Position numbers and translations under genes: made by a program. 64,000 bases of DNA from Mycolicibacterium sp. TY81 (GTDB lineage Bacteria > Actinomycetota > Actinomycetes > Mycobacteriales > Mycobacteriaceae): contig NZ_AP023362.1 in assembly GCF_018326285.1 (NCBI RefSeq), forward strand, positions 2,790,001-2,854,000. Direction: 5' to 3'. The notes under the pieces were generated by a model. It did no database searches and was not told the origin of the DNA. It was given only the letters and a program-made list of their open reading frames with translations. Of the stretch, positions 45,020 through 54,657 are shown piece by piece. Each line of letters starts with the position of its first letter. The first letter of the stretch is position 1.

Positions 45020-45093
45020 GATCGAAACTCCCCTCGCCTGTGACCGCGCAGGGTGCGCCGCCGAACTCAGACTCGCCGGAAAGCGCCTGTGGC

Positions 45094-45115
45094 GAACCAT
45101 TGAAAGTTCGTGGTC
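45094..45115 (-). promoter_or_regulatory. Shared 22-bp regulatory element, site 1
   Basis: This is one of four copies of the plus-strand pattern GRACC-N3-GRMASTYCGTRGTC. It lies 75 bp upstream of the sigma factor start and 115 bp upstream of the MBL gene on the other strand, so it may serve both. Confidence 0.7.
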
Positions 45116-45230
45116 GGTACCGGAATCCGTGGTGCGCCCTGCGATGGATGACTTCGCGCGCCGGCCCGCGTTCAACCCCGCACAGGGTCAAATCCATGAC
45201 GCTGCCGAATGTGTGCCAGAAGGAGACAAC

Positions 45231-46145
45231 GTGAGCTTGGACAACATTTCCCACCTCGGTCAGACGGGGCTCGACGAGTTGGTTCCGTCGCGTTACGCGG
45301 TGCCGGTCGGCGATATCGAGGTACTGGTCATCAGCGACGGCGTACTGCCGATCACGGCGTCGACGCTGGGCACCAATGTCCCGCCCGCCGAACTGACGGG
45401 GTGGCTGGACGACAACTTCCTGCCGCCCGAGATCGTCGACTGGCCGCTGAACATCGTGGTGGTCCGCAGCGGCGACCAGACGATCCTGGTCGACGCCGGA
45501 CTCGGGCTGGAGTTCCCGGACTTCCCGCGCGCCGGACAGACGGTCCAGCGGCTGGAGGCAGCTGGTGTCGATCTCGCCTCGGTGACCGACGTCGTGCTGA
45601 CCCACATGCACATGGACCACGTCGGCGGACTGATCACCGAGGGCGTGAAGGAACGGTTCCGGCCGGACCTGCGCGTGCATGCGGCCACCGCCGAGGCCGA
45701 GTTCTGGGCGGCACCCGACTTCTCCCGGACGGTCATGCCGCAGCCGATCCCCGACGTGCTGCGGCGCTCGGCCACGCAGTTCCTGACCGACTACAGCGGC
45801 CAATTGCGGACGTTCGAGACGGACTACGAGGTCGCGCCGGGCGTGCTCGTCTCGCGTACGGGTGGTCACACGCCCGGGCACAGCGTGGTCCGCCTCGAAT
45901 CGCGCGGCGAGAAGCTGACCTTCGCCGGCGACGCCGTGTTCGCCCCCGGCTTCGATAATCCGGAGTGGCAGAACGGCTTCGAGCACGACCCCGAGGAGGC
46001 GGCCCGCGTCCGCATCCGCCTGCTGCGCGAGATCGCGGCCACCGGCGAGGCCCTCGTCGCCACGCACCTGCCGTTCCCGTCGGTGTGCCACGTGGCGGCC
46101 GTCGGCGACGCTTTCCGGTGCGTGCCCGCGACCTGGGACTACTGA
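45231..46145 (+). CDS. MBL-fold metallo-hydrolase
   Basis: A 304-residue metallo-beta-lactamase-fold hydrolase. The zinc motif is LTHMHMDHVGGL. Later ligands are in RTGGHTPGHSVV and FAGDAVF, with LVATHLPFPSVCH at the end. It resembles the lactonase/organophosphate-hydrolase-like branch, but the substrate cannot be fixed. The GTG at 45231 has AGGAG 5 bp upstream. The open frame upstream is antisense to the sigma factor. It is divergent from the sigma gene and ends in a strong terminator. Confidence 0.87.
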   Translation: MSLDNISHLGQTGLDELVPSRYAVPVGDIEVLVISDGVLPITASTLGTNVPPAELTGWLDDNFLPPEIVDWPLNIVVVRSGDQTILVDAGLGLEFPDFPRAGQTVQRLEAAGVDLASVTDVVLTHMHMDHVGGLITEGVKERFRPDLRVHAATAEAEFWAAPDFSRTVMPQPIPDVLRRSATQFLTDYSGQLRTFETDYEVAPGVLVSRTGGHTPGHSVVRLESRGEKLTFAGDAVFAPGFDNPEWQNGFEHDPEEAARVRIRLLREIAATGEALVATHLPFPSVCHVAAVGDAFRCVPATWDY

Positions 46146-46160
46146 CCGCTGAGCACGAGA

Positions 46161-46194
46161 ACGGCCCCCGGACCTGTTGTCCGGGGGCCGTTTT
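46161..46194. terminator. Strong intrinsic terminator after the MBL gene
   Basis: A perfect 13-bp GC-rich stem (46161-46173 with 46179-46191) and CTGTT loop, followed by TTT. It lies 16 bp after the MBL stop and 16 bp from the end of the converging SDR gene. The opposite strand lacks a T-run of that quality. Confidence 0.93.
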
Positions 46195-46209
46195 CGGTGA
46201 GGCGGGCGG

Positions 46210-46929
46210 TCAGGCAGCCGCGCCGCCGCCATCGGCATGCAGCGTCGACCCGGTGACGAAGCTCGACCGTGGCGACGCCAGGAACAGCACCGCCTGCGCG
46301 ATCTCGGCCGGCTGTGCCGTCCGGCCCAGCGGCAGCATGCGCCCCAGTTCGTCGTTGGTGTCGCCCCATTCGGCAGCCACCCCCGGCGTCGCCGTCGGCC
46401 CGGGAGCCACGCTGTTGACACGCACACCGTGCGGCCCGAATTCTGTTGCCCACGTGCGGGTCAACGATTCCAGCGCAGCCTTGGACGCGCTGTAACTGGA
46501 TGCCCCCGGCACGCCCTTGAACGCGACCATGGACGTGACATTGACGATGCTCCCCCGGCCCCGGCGCAGCATGCCAGGGACCAGAGCCGCCACCAGGAAA
46601 TAAGCGCCGCGCACGTTGGTGTCGAAGGTGGACTCGAAGGTCGCCACGTCCTGCTCCACGGTCAGTGCACCCGGGAAGCTGGCGGCGTTGTTGACCACGA
46701 TGTCGACATCACCGCATTGGCGGGCAAGGCTTTTCACTGATTCCAGGTCGGCCAGGTCCGCGGGGATGAACCGCACCCCGAGTTCGGCGGCCGCCGCGGC
46801 GCCACGGTCGGCGGAGCGTCCGGTGATGATCACCGTCGCACCTTCGGCCGCCAGCAGGCGCGCGGTCTCGAACCCGATGCCGGCCGTCCCGCCCGTCACG
46901 AGCGCGGTCAGCCCGGTCAGCTCTGTCAC
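46210..46929 (-). CDS. Short-chain dehydrogenase/reductase
   Basis: A 239-residue classical SDR. Cofactor motif VTGGTAGIGFETARLL, NNAAS, catalytic Ser in VNVTSMVA, YSASK with Tyr and Lys, and VRVNSVAPGPTATP. Probably NAD(P)-dependent oxidation or reduction of a small alcohol or ketone, substrate unknown. The GTG start overlaps the stop of the NmrA-like gene (GTGA), so both are made from one transcript whose promoter carries regulatory site 2. Confidence 0.92.
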   Translation of the reverse strand: MTELTGLTALVTGGTAGIGFETARLLAAEGATVIITGRSADRGAAAAAELGVRFIPADLADLESVKSLARQCGDVDIVVNNAASFPGALTVEQDVATFESTFDTNVRGAYFLVAALVPGMLRRGRGSIVNVTSMVAFKGVPGASSYSASKAALESLTRTWATEFGPHGVRVNSVAPGPTATPGVAAEWGDTNDELGRMLPLGRTAQPAEIAQAVLFLASPRSSFVTGSTLHADGGGAAA

Positions 46930-47669
46930 CGGGCCGCCAGCCAGTCCGCCAGGTGCAGGTCCGAGATGATGGCATCGCCGCTGGTGACCAAACCGGTGTC
47001 GCCGACCTTGGTGCCGAAGTAGGTGGCTGCCGGGTCGACGACGATCGGCAGGCTCTCACCGCGGTGGGCCAGCGCCAGTTTGGCCAGGCCCGCGAACGTC
47101 AGTTTGTCCGGCCCGCCGATGTTCACGATCCCGTTGGCGGGTGCGTCCTGGGCGACGCGGGCCACTTCGGCGGCGACGTCGGCGCCGGCGATCGGCTGGA
47201 TGAGGCCCTCGGGCACCCGCACTTCGCCGTCGACGGTCAGCGATGCGGTGATCGCGTCGGCGAACTCATGGAACTGGGTGGCCCGCACGATCGTGTAGGG
47301 CAGCCCCGACTCGGTGATGATGCGCTCCTGGGCGACCTTGGCCCGCATGTAGCCGCTGTCGGGCAGACCGTCGCAGCCGACGATGGACAGTGCCACGTAG
47401 TGGCCGACGCCGGTCTCCTTCGCGGCGGCCACCAAGTTGGTCGCCGACCGGGTGAAGAAGTCCAGTACCGGGCCGTCGGAGAAGTCCGGCGAGTTGACGA
47501 CGTCGACCAGCACGTCGGAGCCGGCGAGGGCCTCGGTCAGGCCCGCGCCGGTGAGGACATCGGCACCTGAGTCCCGAGAAGCCGCCACGGTCTGGTGACC
47601 GGCCTCGTTAAGCAGGGCCACGACCTTCGAACCGATCTGGCCGCTGGCACCCATCACAGTGATCTTCAT
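46926..47669 (-). CDS. NmrA-like NAD(P)-binding protein
   Basis: A 247-residue atypical SDR (NAD(P)H-binding/NmrA type). It starts MKITVMGASGQIGSKV, the Rossmann glycine motif. VGHYVALSIVGCDGLPDSGYMRAKVAQE and LPYTIVRATQFHEF are typical of the group. Such proteins may be redox sensors or reductases. GAAAGGG lies about 8 bp before ATG 47669. It is the first gene of the two-gene unit, and the 22-bp element at 47735-47756 lies 66 bp upstream. Confidence 0.88.
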   Translation of the reverse strand: MKITVMGASGQIGSKVVALLNEAGHQTVAASRDSGADVLTGAGLTEALAGSDVLVDVVNSPDFSDGPVLDFFTRSATNLVAAAKETGVGHYVALSIVGCDGLPDSGYMRAKVAQERIITESGLPYTIVRATQFHEFADAITASLTVDGEVRVPEGLIQPIAGADVAAEVARVAQDAPANGIVNIGGPDKLTFAGLAKLALAHRGESLPIVVDPAATYFGTKVGDTGLVTSGDAIISDLHLADWLAAR

Positions 47670-47734
47670 CAGACACACCCTTTCGAATTGTTTCGGTTGT
47701 GCGGCTTCCACACTCGCAGTCGCCGCAGGCCCGC

Positions 47735-47756
47735 GAACCCCGGAAAGTCCGTAGTC
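47735..47756 (-). promoter_or_regulatory. Shared 22-bp regulatory element, site 2
   Basis: Second copy of the GRACC...CGTRGTC pattern, here ending CCGTAGTC. It lies in the 96-bp gap between the nitroreductase end and the NmrA-like gene, 66 bp before the latter's ATG. Confidence 0.7.
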
Positions 47757-47765
47757 CGCCGGCGG

Positions 47766-48425
47766 TCAGTCCAGGAACACCACGTTGTCGCCGATCGGAT
47801 TGCGCGGCGTGTCAAGGTGGTTCGCCGGAAACGCCGGGTCGGCGTAGCCGATCGAGATGCCGCACAGGATCGTGAGTTCCTCGGGAATGCCGAGCTGCGC
47901 ACGCAGCACCTCGGGATACAAGCTGATCGACACCTGGACACAGCTGCCGAGGCCCCGCTCGGTCAATGCCAGCATCAGCGTCTGCAGGAACATCCCGACA
48001 CCCATCGCGTCGACCGAGCCGAAATCGCGGTGCATGCACACCACCCCGGCGACGGGCGCCCGGAAGAATTCCCAATTGCGCCGCTGCGCCGCCCAGCGGC
48101 CCGCCGCGTCGCCGCGTTCGATGCCCATCGCGCCGTACACCAGGGCACCGCTCTCGCGGCGCAGATGCGCGAACCGGGGCGGCAGACCGGCCGAGCCCAC
48201 CTCAGGCGGCGTCGTATCGACGGCCGCGAGCAGCGCCTCGACCAATCGTGCGCGCCGTTCCCCGGTGACGAGGTAGACGTGCCACGGCTGGGTGTTGGAG
48301 TTCGACGGTGCCCGGATCGCCAGCTCCAACGCCTCGTCGAGCAGCTCCCGCGGAACCGGCTTGTCCGGCAGGAACATCCGTGCGGACCGGCGCGACCGGA
48401 CGATGTCGCCGAACCCGGTCGTCAT
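47766..48425 (-). CDS. Nitroreductase family protein
   Basis: A 219-residue FMN-dependent nitroreductase-fold protein. The N-terminal FMN-phosphate motif is IVRSRRSARMF, followed by RAPSNSNTQPWHVYLV. The C-terminal LTERGLGSCVQVS and GIPEELTILCGISIGYAD are typical. Likely reduces nitro, quinone or enone compounds using NAD(P)H. ATG 48425 overlaps the cupin stop as ATGA, making this the second gene of a coupled pair. Confidence 0.92.
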   Translation of the reverse strand: MTTGFGDIVRSRRSARMFLPDKPVPRELLDEALELAIRAPSNSNTQPWHVYLVTGERRARLVEALLAAVDTTPPEVGSAGLPPRFAHLRRESGALVYGAMGIERGDAAGRWAAQRRNWEFFRAPVAGVVCMHRDFGSVDAMGVGMFLQTLMLALTERGLGSCVQVSISLYPEVLRAQLGIPEELTILCGISIGYADPAFPANHLDTPRNPIGDNVVFLD

Positions 48426-48820
48426 CGGACTCGCCGGTCCTTGCGGGTTTCGAGTTCGTCGTCATCGACGACGACGAGCATCGGCACGCCGGGCGTGCAG
48501 ATCATCGTCACGAGAAAGCGCAGCCGGACGTCGGTGCGGTTGTTGGCGTCCGAGTAGTGGATGACGTCGCCACCCGGCTCCCAGAATGCCTCCCCCGCTT
48601 TGATCACCCGCGGCGCTTCACCCTCCAACTCGAAGAGCATCTCGCCTTCCAAGACATAACCGAACGACGGTCCACCGGGATGACGATGCGGCGGAGCGCC
48701 CGCGCTCCCCGCCGGCCACTCGATGATCGACGTCATCACGTGGGCGTCGGCCGGGATGAACGGCGGCGTCACGGTCTGGATGGTGGTGATCGCCTTCATC
48801 AGGTCGGCACTATCGAACAT
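48422..48820 (-). CDS. Cupin-domain protein
   Basis: A 132-residue single cupin. Motif 1 contains PHRHPGGPSFGYVLEGEMLFELEGE, with His ligands and Glu; motif 2 contains WEPGGDVIHYSDANN. A metal in the barrel is likely. Role may be dioxygenase-like or ligand sensing. The ATG has GAGGAG 6 bp upstream (48826-48831 region). It is the promoter-proximal gene of the cupin-nitroreductase pair, with regulatory site 3 at 92 bp upstream. Confidence 0.9.
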   Translation of the reverse strand: MFDSADLMKAITTIQTVTPPFIPADAHVMTSIIEWPAGSAGAPPHRHPGGPSFGYVLEGEMLFELEGEAPRVIKAGEAFWEPGGDVIHYSDANNRTDVRLRFLVTMICTPGVPMLVVVDDDELETRKDRRVR

Positions 48821-48884
48821 TGTTGCTCCTCAGTTGAATCCAGGCCTGACCGATCGGAATGCCGACAGGCAGGACGCTCGGTAT

Positions 48885-49775
48885 TCAGCTTCGTCGCGAT
48901 GCGGCCTGGTGGGACCCTTGGAACTCCGTAGTCGAAACCGGGTGGAGCCACCGGGCGATATTGGCGACGTAGTCCTTGAAGACCGCCAGCCGCGACGGGT
49001 CGTCCTTGATCTGTGTGCCGGGAAGATCGGACACGAACGACGGTGCCCCCGCGGCGAGGTCCCAGTTGTAATCGGCGAAGTGGTGGAAGGTGGACTCGGC
49101 GACCACGCGGCCCATCGGCCGCCCGGCCGGACATCGTTCACCGTCGACCACGACGGCGAGGTTGAAGTGCCGGCCGGTCGCGGTACTGCGGCCCCTCGCG
49201 ATTGCCTGGGCGTACGGACCTTTCGCAGTCACCATGCCCTCATGCGGATGCGCGGGGAACCATTCGATGTGCCCGCTGGCGGTGTGGTTCGTTCTCAGCA
49301 GTTCGTGTGGCTCGCCGTCGACCAACACCGGCTGGTAGTCGCCGTTGGCACCGGAGTGGTAGTTGGGCCACGAGATGTGCGGATTGTCCTGGTCGTCGCA
49401 CAGCTCGCGAGGGTCGACGGTCTCGTCGTGGAATTCGTTGACCACGCCCAGGATTCCGAGGCGGTTCAGGCAGCACCCCAGGTCCTGGTGATCGCGCGCG
49501 GTGAGCACCCCGCCGCCGCGCTCGCGGAACCGGCGGATGCCGTCGGCGTCGGCGGCCGTCAGACCGTCGCCGACGTCGACCGCCAGCAGCCACAGCTGGT
49601 CGAAATCGAGCTCGTCCAGACGGGCCAGTACCGGGTCGTCGGTGAGACATGACCGATTGCGTGCGGTCACGTGGTGACCGCACGCTCTCAGTTCGTCCGC
49701 GACCATCGAGAACCGGCTGACGTCCCAATCGTCGGCGCACTCGGTGATCGTCGTCTGCAACAGGATGCGGGACAC
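48885..49775 (-). CDS. ThuA/GATase-like protein of unknown function
   Basis: A 296-residue protein with features of the ThuA (class I glutamine-amidotransferase-like) fold. It starts [33 protein letters not shown], then [44 protein letters not shown]. There is a late His-rich part ([11 protein letters not shown]). The amidotransferase catalytic triad is not clear. The start is GTG 49775. Its 3' coding end contains regulatory site 3 of the next operon, and site 4 lies 65 bp upstream. Function unknown. Confidence 0.72.
   Translation of the reverse strand: MSRILLQTTITECADDWDVSRFSMVADELRACGHHVTARNRSCLTDDPVLARLDELDFDQLWLLAVDVGDGLTAADADGIRRFRERGGGVLTARDHQDLGCCLNRLGILGVVNEFHDETVDPRELCDDQDNPHISWPNYHSGANGDYQPVLVDGEPHELLRTNHTASGHIEWFPAHPHEGMVTAKGPYAQAIARGRSTATGRHFNLAVVVDGERCPAGRPMGRVVAESTFHHFADYNWDLAAGAPSFVSDLPGTQIKDDPSRLAVFKDYVANIARWLHPVSTTEFQGSHQAASRRS
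48912..48933 (-). promoter_or_regulatory. Shared 22-bp regulatory element, site 3
   Basis: Third copy, ending TCCGTAGTC. It lies inside the last codons of the ThuA-like gene (encoding VSTTEFQG), 92 bp before the cupin ATG. Conservation of this sequence at a coding end, at the right place for the next operon, favours a regulatory role. Confidence 0.65.
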
Positions 49776-49839
49776 AGAACTCTTTCATGTCAAGGGTTTT
49801 CGCGGAACGCGATCAGCATGGCCGATGGCGGACCGCGCC

Positions 49840-49861
49840 GGACCCTTGACAGTTCGTGGTC
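49840..49861 (-). promoter_or_regulatory. Shared 22-bp regulatory element, site 4
   Basis: Fourth copy, ending TTCGTGGTC. It lies between the LAL regulator stop and the ThuA-like start, 65 bp before the latter, giving that gene its own promoter rather than read-through. Confidence 0.7.
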
Positions 49862-49872
49862 TGTGGCGCGAG

Positions 49873-52662
49873 TCAGCCGGCGGGGAACAGCGTGCGCAAC
49901 TGCCGCCGCGACGTGATGCCGAGCTTGACGAAGACCTTGCGCAGGTGCCATTCGACGGTGTGCGTGCTGATGAACAGCTGGGCACCGATCTCCTGGTTGG
50001 TCAGACCGGCGGCGGCAAGTTCGGCGATCTGGGCCTCTTGCGTCGTCAGCTCGTCACCCGAACTGACCGGCTCTTTGCGGACCTTCTTCCCGGCGGCGAT
50101 CAGCTCGCGTCGCGTGCGCTCCGCGAACGCCTCGGCTCCCATCCGGTTGAACATCTCGAATGCCGCGCCGAGGTGCTCCCGCGCCGCCACGCGCCGGTTC
50201 ATGCGGCGCAGCCATTCCCCGTAACACAGATGGGCCCGGGCCAGCAGGAACACGACGCCGGTACGCCCGAGTCGTTCGATGGCCTCGGCGTACCGGACGT
50301 CGGCGTCTTCGTCGTCGGCCACCAGGGCGCGCGCGTACGCGAACGCCCCCAGCCCCCAGTCGGTGCCGCTGGTACCCGCACGTCCGGCCAGCTGCTGCGC
50401 AGCCCACTGCCCGGTTTCCTCGTCGCCGATGCGCGTCGCCGCTTCGACGAGCTCGATCAGACCCCAGCAGTAGAAGCCCAGATCGTCGAACTGGCAACAG
50501 TTCCTGGCCGCCGCGAACGCTTCGGCGTAGCGCCCGAGTCCGTTGTAGACGACAGCCGAAAGAAACCCCGTGACCCCGAGTACCCGGCCTTCGCCGCGGG
50601 CCGCCGCGTCGGCCGCGGCGGACTCGATGAGGCCCACGGCGTCGACCGCGACCCCGCGAAACGCCGCCAACGACAGCGAGTGGTACCGCAACGGGGCGTA
50701 GTCGGTCGCCGCCGAGATGACGGCGGCCTCGGCGATAAGTGCTGCCGCCGTGTCGAATTCGCCTGCGAGCAGATGAACGCCGGCCCCGAACGCGAGTGCG
50801 GGCGGAAGTACGGCCAAGGCGCCGGCGTCGCGCGCCTGGCGTATCGCGGCGGTGGCCAGCAGCCGGTGGATGCCGTCATCCCAAATCTCGCCGACGGCCG
50901 ACTCCTGAATGATGGCCAGGCCCAACGGCATCCACCGCAGGAACTGACCGTCGGCGTCCTGTGCGTGCCGGCACATGAGCTCCAGCGCGGCGCGCATCTG
51001 TTCGGCACCACCGCCGGTGACGATCCGGCTCGCCACCCCGCTCAGCAGCAGGTCCACCGGCCGATGCAACGCGGCCGCATCTCCGAGCGCCGCGCCCGCG
51101 GCCTCGGCCACCTGCACCACCATGTCCGTCCCACCGAGCCGGCCCGCATACATCGCCGCGGCGAGCGCCTCGAGGTATGTCTCGTGGGCCAGCCCGGCGT
51201 CGAGCCTCTCGAGGTCGCGTGCCGCGGCGAGCAGCTTCTGCACGGCGTCGCTGAGCGGCGGCACGCCGGGCCCGCCGCCGCGACTGCGGGCGAACTGCAT
51301 CTCCGCCCGCAACCGATCCACTTGCGCCCGTTGCAGATCCGTCAGTGGCCCGAGTTCGGCGATCGCCAGGAGCTCATACGCCGCAGCCGGTGCCGCCGCG
51401 TCGCGCTTGGCCTGTGCCGCCGCGAGCGCGCGTGCCGCACGCAAGGCCGGGTCCGCGGTGAGCACCGTCGCACGTTCCAGGAAGGCCGCGGCCGCGGCGA
51501 CGCCGCCCTTGCTCTGCGCCCGTCCGGCGGATCGCTCCAGATCCGCGGCCACTGCGTCGTCGGGCCCCGCCGCCGCGTGCGCGAAATGCCACGCGCGGCG
51601 GTCCGGATCCTGCCGCGGGTCGGTGGCCTCGGCCAGCGCCCGATGTACCGATCGGCGCGCGTTCACATCGGCCGCACGGTAGACAGCCGACCGCATCAAC
51701 GGATGGCCGAAACGCACACGCGCGCCGAACTCGATGAGTCCGGCCGCCTCGGCCGGCGCCAGCGCGCTGACGGACAGTCCCAAAATCGTTGCGGCCCGCT
51801 GGAACAGCGCCGCATCCCCAACCGAGTCGGCGGCGGCGAGAAACAACAGTTGCTGGGCCGCCGGTGGCAGCGCCTCGACGCGACGCCGGTAGCCGTCCTC
51901 GACCTGCCGCGTCACACTGCGCCCGGTGCCCATGTTCCAGAAGCCACCGGCGAGCTCGGCGGCAGAAACACTGCGGGGAACCTCGAGGAGCGCCAACGGG
52001 ATTCCCCGCGTCTCGGCGACCACACGGTCGCGCACCCGTTCGTCGACCCGACCCAACAGCACCGAGTCGAGCAGGTCGCGGGCGTCGGCATCGGACAGCC
52101 CGGTGACCGTCAGCTCCGGCAGCGGCCCCAGCGCCTCTGCTCCGGCGTCACGGGCCGCGAACAACAGCACAACGGGCTCGGCGAGGAAGCGGCGCGCCAC
52201 GAAGGCAAGGGTCTGCAGCGATACCTGATCGAGCCACTGCGCGTCGTCGACCACACACAACAGCGGCTGGTCCGCCGTCGCGGCGGCCAACAGGCTCAGC
52301 ACCGCGAGGCCCACCAGGAAACGGTCCGGCGCCGCCCCGGCGCCGCGGCCGAAGGCCACGTCCAATGCCCCGCGCTGCGGCGTCGGCAATTCGTCGAGGT
52401 GCTGCATCAGCGGCGCGCACAGCTGCTGCAGGCCCGCGTACGCCAGCTCCATATCGGACTCGACGCCCGTCACCTGAATACAGCGGAATCCGTCGGCAGC
52501 GTCCACCGTATGCCGCAGCAGCGCAGTCTTCCCGACCCCCGCCTCGCCGCGCAGGACGAGGACCTGACTGCTGCCCGAGCGCGCGGCCGACAACAGGCCG
52601 CGCAGCGTCGTGATCTCTCTGTCGCGGCCACGCAAGACCGGCGCGCGATCCTGGCTCGCCAT
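49873..52662 (-). CDS. LuxR-type LAL regulator with AAA ATPase domain
   Basis: A 929-residue large ATP-binding LuxR-family regulator. An N-terminal STAND-type ATPase (Walker [14 protein letters not shown], Walker [13 protein letters not shown]) is followed by a long helical TPR-like sensor region. The C-terminal LuxR helix-turn-helix reads [41 protein letters not shown]. Such proteins activate targets when a ligand releases ATPase-mediated inhibition. ATG 52662 was chosen; GTG 52671 is possible. It adjoins the four-operon group carrying the 22-bp element and is the obvious candidate to bind it. Confidence 0.93.
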   Translation of the reverse strand: MASQDRAPVLRGRDREITTLRGLLSAARSGSSQVLVLRGEAGVGKTALLRHTVDAADGFRCIQVTGVESDMELAYAGLQQLCAPLMQHLDELPTPQRGALDVAFGRGAGAAPDRFLVGLAVLSLLAAATADQPLLCVVDDAQWLDQVSLQTLAFVARRFLAEPVVLLFAARDAGAEALGPLPELTVTGLSDADARDLLDSVLLGRVDERVRDRVVAETRGIPLALLEVPRSVSAAELAGGFWNMGTGRSVTRQVEDGYRRRVEALPPAAQQLLFLAAADSVGDAALFQRAATILGLSVSALAPAEAAGLIEFGARVRFGHPLMRSAVYRAADVNARRSVHRALAEATDPRQDPDRRAWHFAHAAAGPDDAVAADLERSAGRAQSKGGVAAAAAFLERATVLTADPALRAARALAAAQAKRDAAAPAAAYELLAIAELGPLTDLQRAQVDRLRAEMQFARSRGGGPGVPPLSDAVQKLLAAARDLERLDAGLAHETYLEALAAAMYAGRLGGTDMVVQVAEAAGAALGDAAALHRPVDLLLSGVASRIVTGGGAEQMRAALELMCRHAQDADGQFLRWMPLGLAIIQESAVGEIWDDGIHRLLATAAIRQARDAGALAVLPPALAFGAGVHLLAGEFDTAAALIAEAAVISAATDYAPLRYHSLSLAAFRGVAVDAVGLIESAAADAAARGEGRVLGVTGFLSAVVYNGLGRYAEAFAAARNCCQFDDLGFYCWGLIELVEAATRIGDEETGQWAAQQLAGRAGTSGTDWGLGAFAYARALVADDEDADVRYAEAIERLGRTGVVFLLARAHLCYGEWLRRMNRRVAAREHLGAAFEMFNRMGAEAFAERTRRELIAAGKKVRKEPVSSGDELTTQEAQIAELAAAGLTNQEIGAQLFISTHTVEWHLRKVFVKLGITSRRQLRTLFPAG

Positions 52663-52708
52663 CGGCACCACCGTTTCTGGTTGCTGTCAGCAGTCCTGCC
52701 CAGACACA

Positions 52709-52742
52709 AAGGTGCCCCAAAACCGAAGTTTTGGGGCACCTT
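52709..52742 (-). terminator. Terminator of etfBA
   Basis: A perfect 15-bp stem (52709-52723 with 52728-52742) around a CGAA loop, rich in A/T next to the loop. It lies 24 bp after the etfA stop and 46 bp upstream of the LAL regulator. The T content around the stem is only moderate, so it may also act as a transcript-end stabiliser. Confidence 0.85.
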
Positions 52743-52766
52743 CGCTTCTGCTCACGCAGAGAAAAA

Positions 52767-53723
52767 TCAGCCCTTGCGAGCCTTGATGGCGTCGGTCAGC
52801 TGCGGGGCGACCTGGAACAGGTCACCCACGATGCCGAGGTCGGCGATCTCGAAGATCGGGGCCTCTTCGTCCTTGTTGACCGCGACGATGGTCTTGGACG
52901 TCTGCATGCCGGCGCGGTGCTGGATGGCGCCCGAGATACCGAGGGCGATGTACAGCTGCGGGGCAACGGTCTTACCGGTCTGGCCGACCTGGAACTGACC
53001 GCCGTAGTAGCCCGAGTCGACCGCGGCACGCGAAGCACCGACAGCACCGCCGAGCGAGTCGGCCAGGGCCTCGACGACCGCGAAGTTGTCGGCGCTGCCG
53101 ACACCACGGCCACCGGCGACCACGACGCTGGCCTCGGTGAGCTCCGGACGGTCACCGGCGACGGCCGGCTCGCGCGAGGTGATCTTGGTGGCGTTCTCGG
53201 CCTGGGCCGGAACCTCGACGTTGACGACCTCACCGGCGCCGTCGGCCGGGGCGGCCTCGACGGAACCCGGACGGACAGCGATCACCGGGAGCACGTCGTT
53301 GGCCTGCGCCTCGACGGTGTAAGCGCCACCGAAGATGCTGTGGACGGCGATGCCGCCGGCCTTGACGTCGACGACGTCGACCAGCAGGCCGGCACCCAGG
53401 CGGGCGGCCAGACGACCGGCGACCTCTTTGCCCTCGGTGCTGGCGACAGTCAGCACGGCGGCCGGGCCGGCGGACTCGACGAGAGCCTCCAGCACGTCGA
53501 CGGTCGGGGTGACCAGGTAGTTCGCCGCGTCAGCCGACTCTGCGACGTAGATCTTGGCCGCACCGGCGGCCTTGAGGGCGTCGGTCAGCGGCGCGGCGGT
53601 GCCGGGGGCACCCACCACAACTGCCGACGGCTCACCGAGCACACGGGCAGCGGTGATCAGTTCGGTGCTCACCTTCTTGAGGGCACCATCGGCGTGCTCG
53701 ACGAGCACAAGTACTTCAGCCAT
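52767..53723 (-). CDS. etfA: Electron transfer flavoprotein alpha subunit
   Basis: A 318-residue subunit of the FAD-containing ETF heterodimer that takes electrons from acyl-CoA dehydrogenases in beta-oxidation and hands them to a membrane oxidoreductase. The C-terminal FAD domain has [55 protein letters not shown] and [12 protein letters not shown], all hallmarks. It follows etfB by 46 bp, as in M. tuberculosis Rv3029c-Rv3028c. Confidence 0.97.
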   Translation of the reverse strand: MAEVLVLVEHADGALKKVSTELITAARVLGEPSAVVVGAPGTAAPLTDALKAAGAAKIYVAESADAANYLVTPTVDVLEALVESAGPAAVLTVASTEGKEVAGRLAARLGAGLLVDVVDVKAGGIAVHSIFGGAYTVEAQANDVLPVIAVRPGSVEAAPADGAGEVVNVEVPAQAENATKITSREPAVAGDRPELTEASVVVAGGRGVGSADNFAVVEALADSLGGAVGASRAAVDSGYYGGQFQVGQTGKTVAPQLYIALGISGAIQHRAGMQTSKTIVAVNKDEEAPIFEIADLGIVGDLFQVAPQLTDAIKARKG

Positions 53724-53769
53724 GCGTATTTGCCTCTGTGTCTTTCTGGAAGTTTCGGTGTGGTGGGGG

Positions 53770-54570
53770 CTAGATCAGCTTCTGACCAACGAGGTACTCG
53801 GCGATCTTGTTGCCGCCCTCGCCCTCGTCGGCGATCTTCTCGCCCGCGGCCTTGGCCGGCTTCGGCGTCGACGACAGCACCTTGCTGCTGGCGTTGGCGA
53901 CACCGACCTCGTCGGCCTCGACACCGATCTCAGCCAGCGTCAGCACGGTGACCGGCTTCTTCTTGGCGGCCATGATGCCCTTGAACGACGGGAAGCGGGC
54001 TTCACCGATGCGCTCGTTGACGCTCACGACGGCGGGCAGGGTGGCCTCGAGGCCGAAGACGCCCTCGTCGGTCTCACGCTCGCCGGTGACCTTGCCGTTC
54101 TCGACGGAGATGCTGCGCAGCGAGGTCAGCTGCGGCAGGCCCAGCAGCTCGGCGATGACGGCCGGAACCGCGCCACCGACACCGTCGGTGGACTCGTTGC
54201 CACCGATGACCAGCTCGGCGCCCTCGATGGTGCCCAGCGCGCGGGCCAGGGTCCAACCGGTCTGGACGATGTCCGAACCCTTGAGCTGGTCGTCCTTCAC
54301 GTGCACCGCGTTGTCGGCGCCCATGGACAGAGCCTTGCGGATGGCCTCGGTGGCCCGCTCCGGTCCGACGGTCAGCACGGTGACGGTGCCGGCGCCGCCG
54401 GCGGCCTCTTCCTTCTCCTTGATCTGCAGCGCAGCCTCGACGGCGCGCTCGTTGATCTCGTCGAGCACCGCGTCCGCGGACTCGCGGTCGAGGGTGAAGT
54501 CGCCGTCGTTGAGCTTGCGCTCCGACTCATAGTCAGGGACCTGTTTGATCAGGACCACGATGTTCGTCAT
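53770..54570 (-). CDS. etfB: Electron transfer flavoprotein beta subunit
   Basis: A 266-residue partner of EtfA, binding AMP and forming the ETF dimer. It starts IVVLIKQVPDYESERKL and has NERAVEAALQIKE, VLTVGPERATEAIRKALSMGADNAVHV and IGGNESTDGVGGAVPAVIAELLGLPQLT. It is first in the etfB-etfA operon. The 264-bp region upstream (54571-54834), shared with the divergent methyltransferase, contains the palindrome at 54642-54657. Confidence 0.97.
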   Translation of the reverse strand: MTNIVVLIKQVPDYESERKLNDGDFTLDRESADAVLDEINERAVEAALQIKEKEEAAGGAGTVTVLTVGPERATEAIRKALSMGADNAVHVKDDQLKGSDIVQTGWTLARALGTIEGAELVIGGNESTDGVGGAVPAVIAELLGLPQLTSLRSISVENGKVTGERETDEGVFGLEATLPAVVSVNERIGEARFPSFKGIMAAKKKPVTVLTLAEIGVEADEVGVANASSKVLSSTPKPAKAAGEKIADEGEGGNKIAEYLVGQKLI

Positions 54571-54641
54571 GGGTGTGGTTCGTCCTCCTCGATGAGGCCG
54601 GCGGTCGGCCTGGCATTCACGATTAACGCAACGACCAACAT

Positions 54642-54657
54642 GTTACTACTCGGTAAC
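54642..54657. promoter_or_regulatory. Operator-like inverted repeat before etfB
   Basis: GTTAC-N6-GTAAC lies 72 bp upstream of etfB in the divergent region with the MGLP genes. It has the size and shape of a TetR-family operator, which often controls fatty-acid oxidation genes. The regulator is unknown. Confidence 0.45.

Noticed and set aside
49744-52998. 1084-codon open frame opposite the LAL regulator
   Set aside because: Its composition is Arg/Gln/Gly-rich and it mirrors a well-supported gene. It is a GC-rich shadow frame, as are similar long frames opposite cobN, lnt and the kinase.
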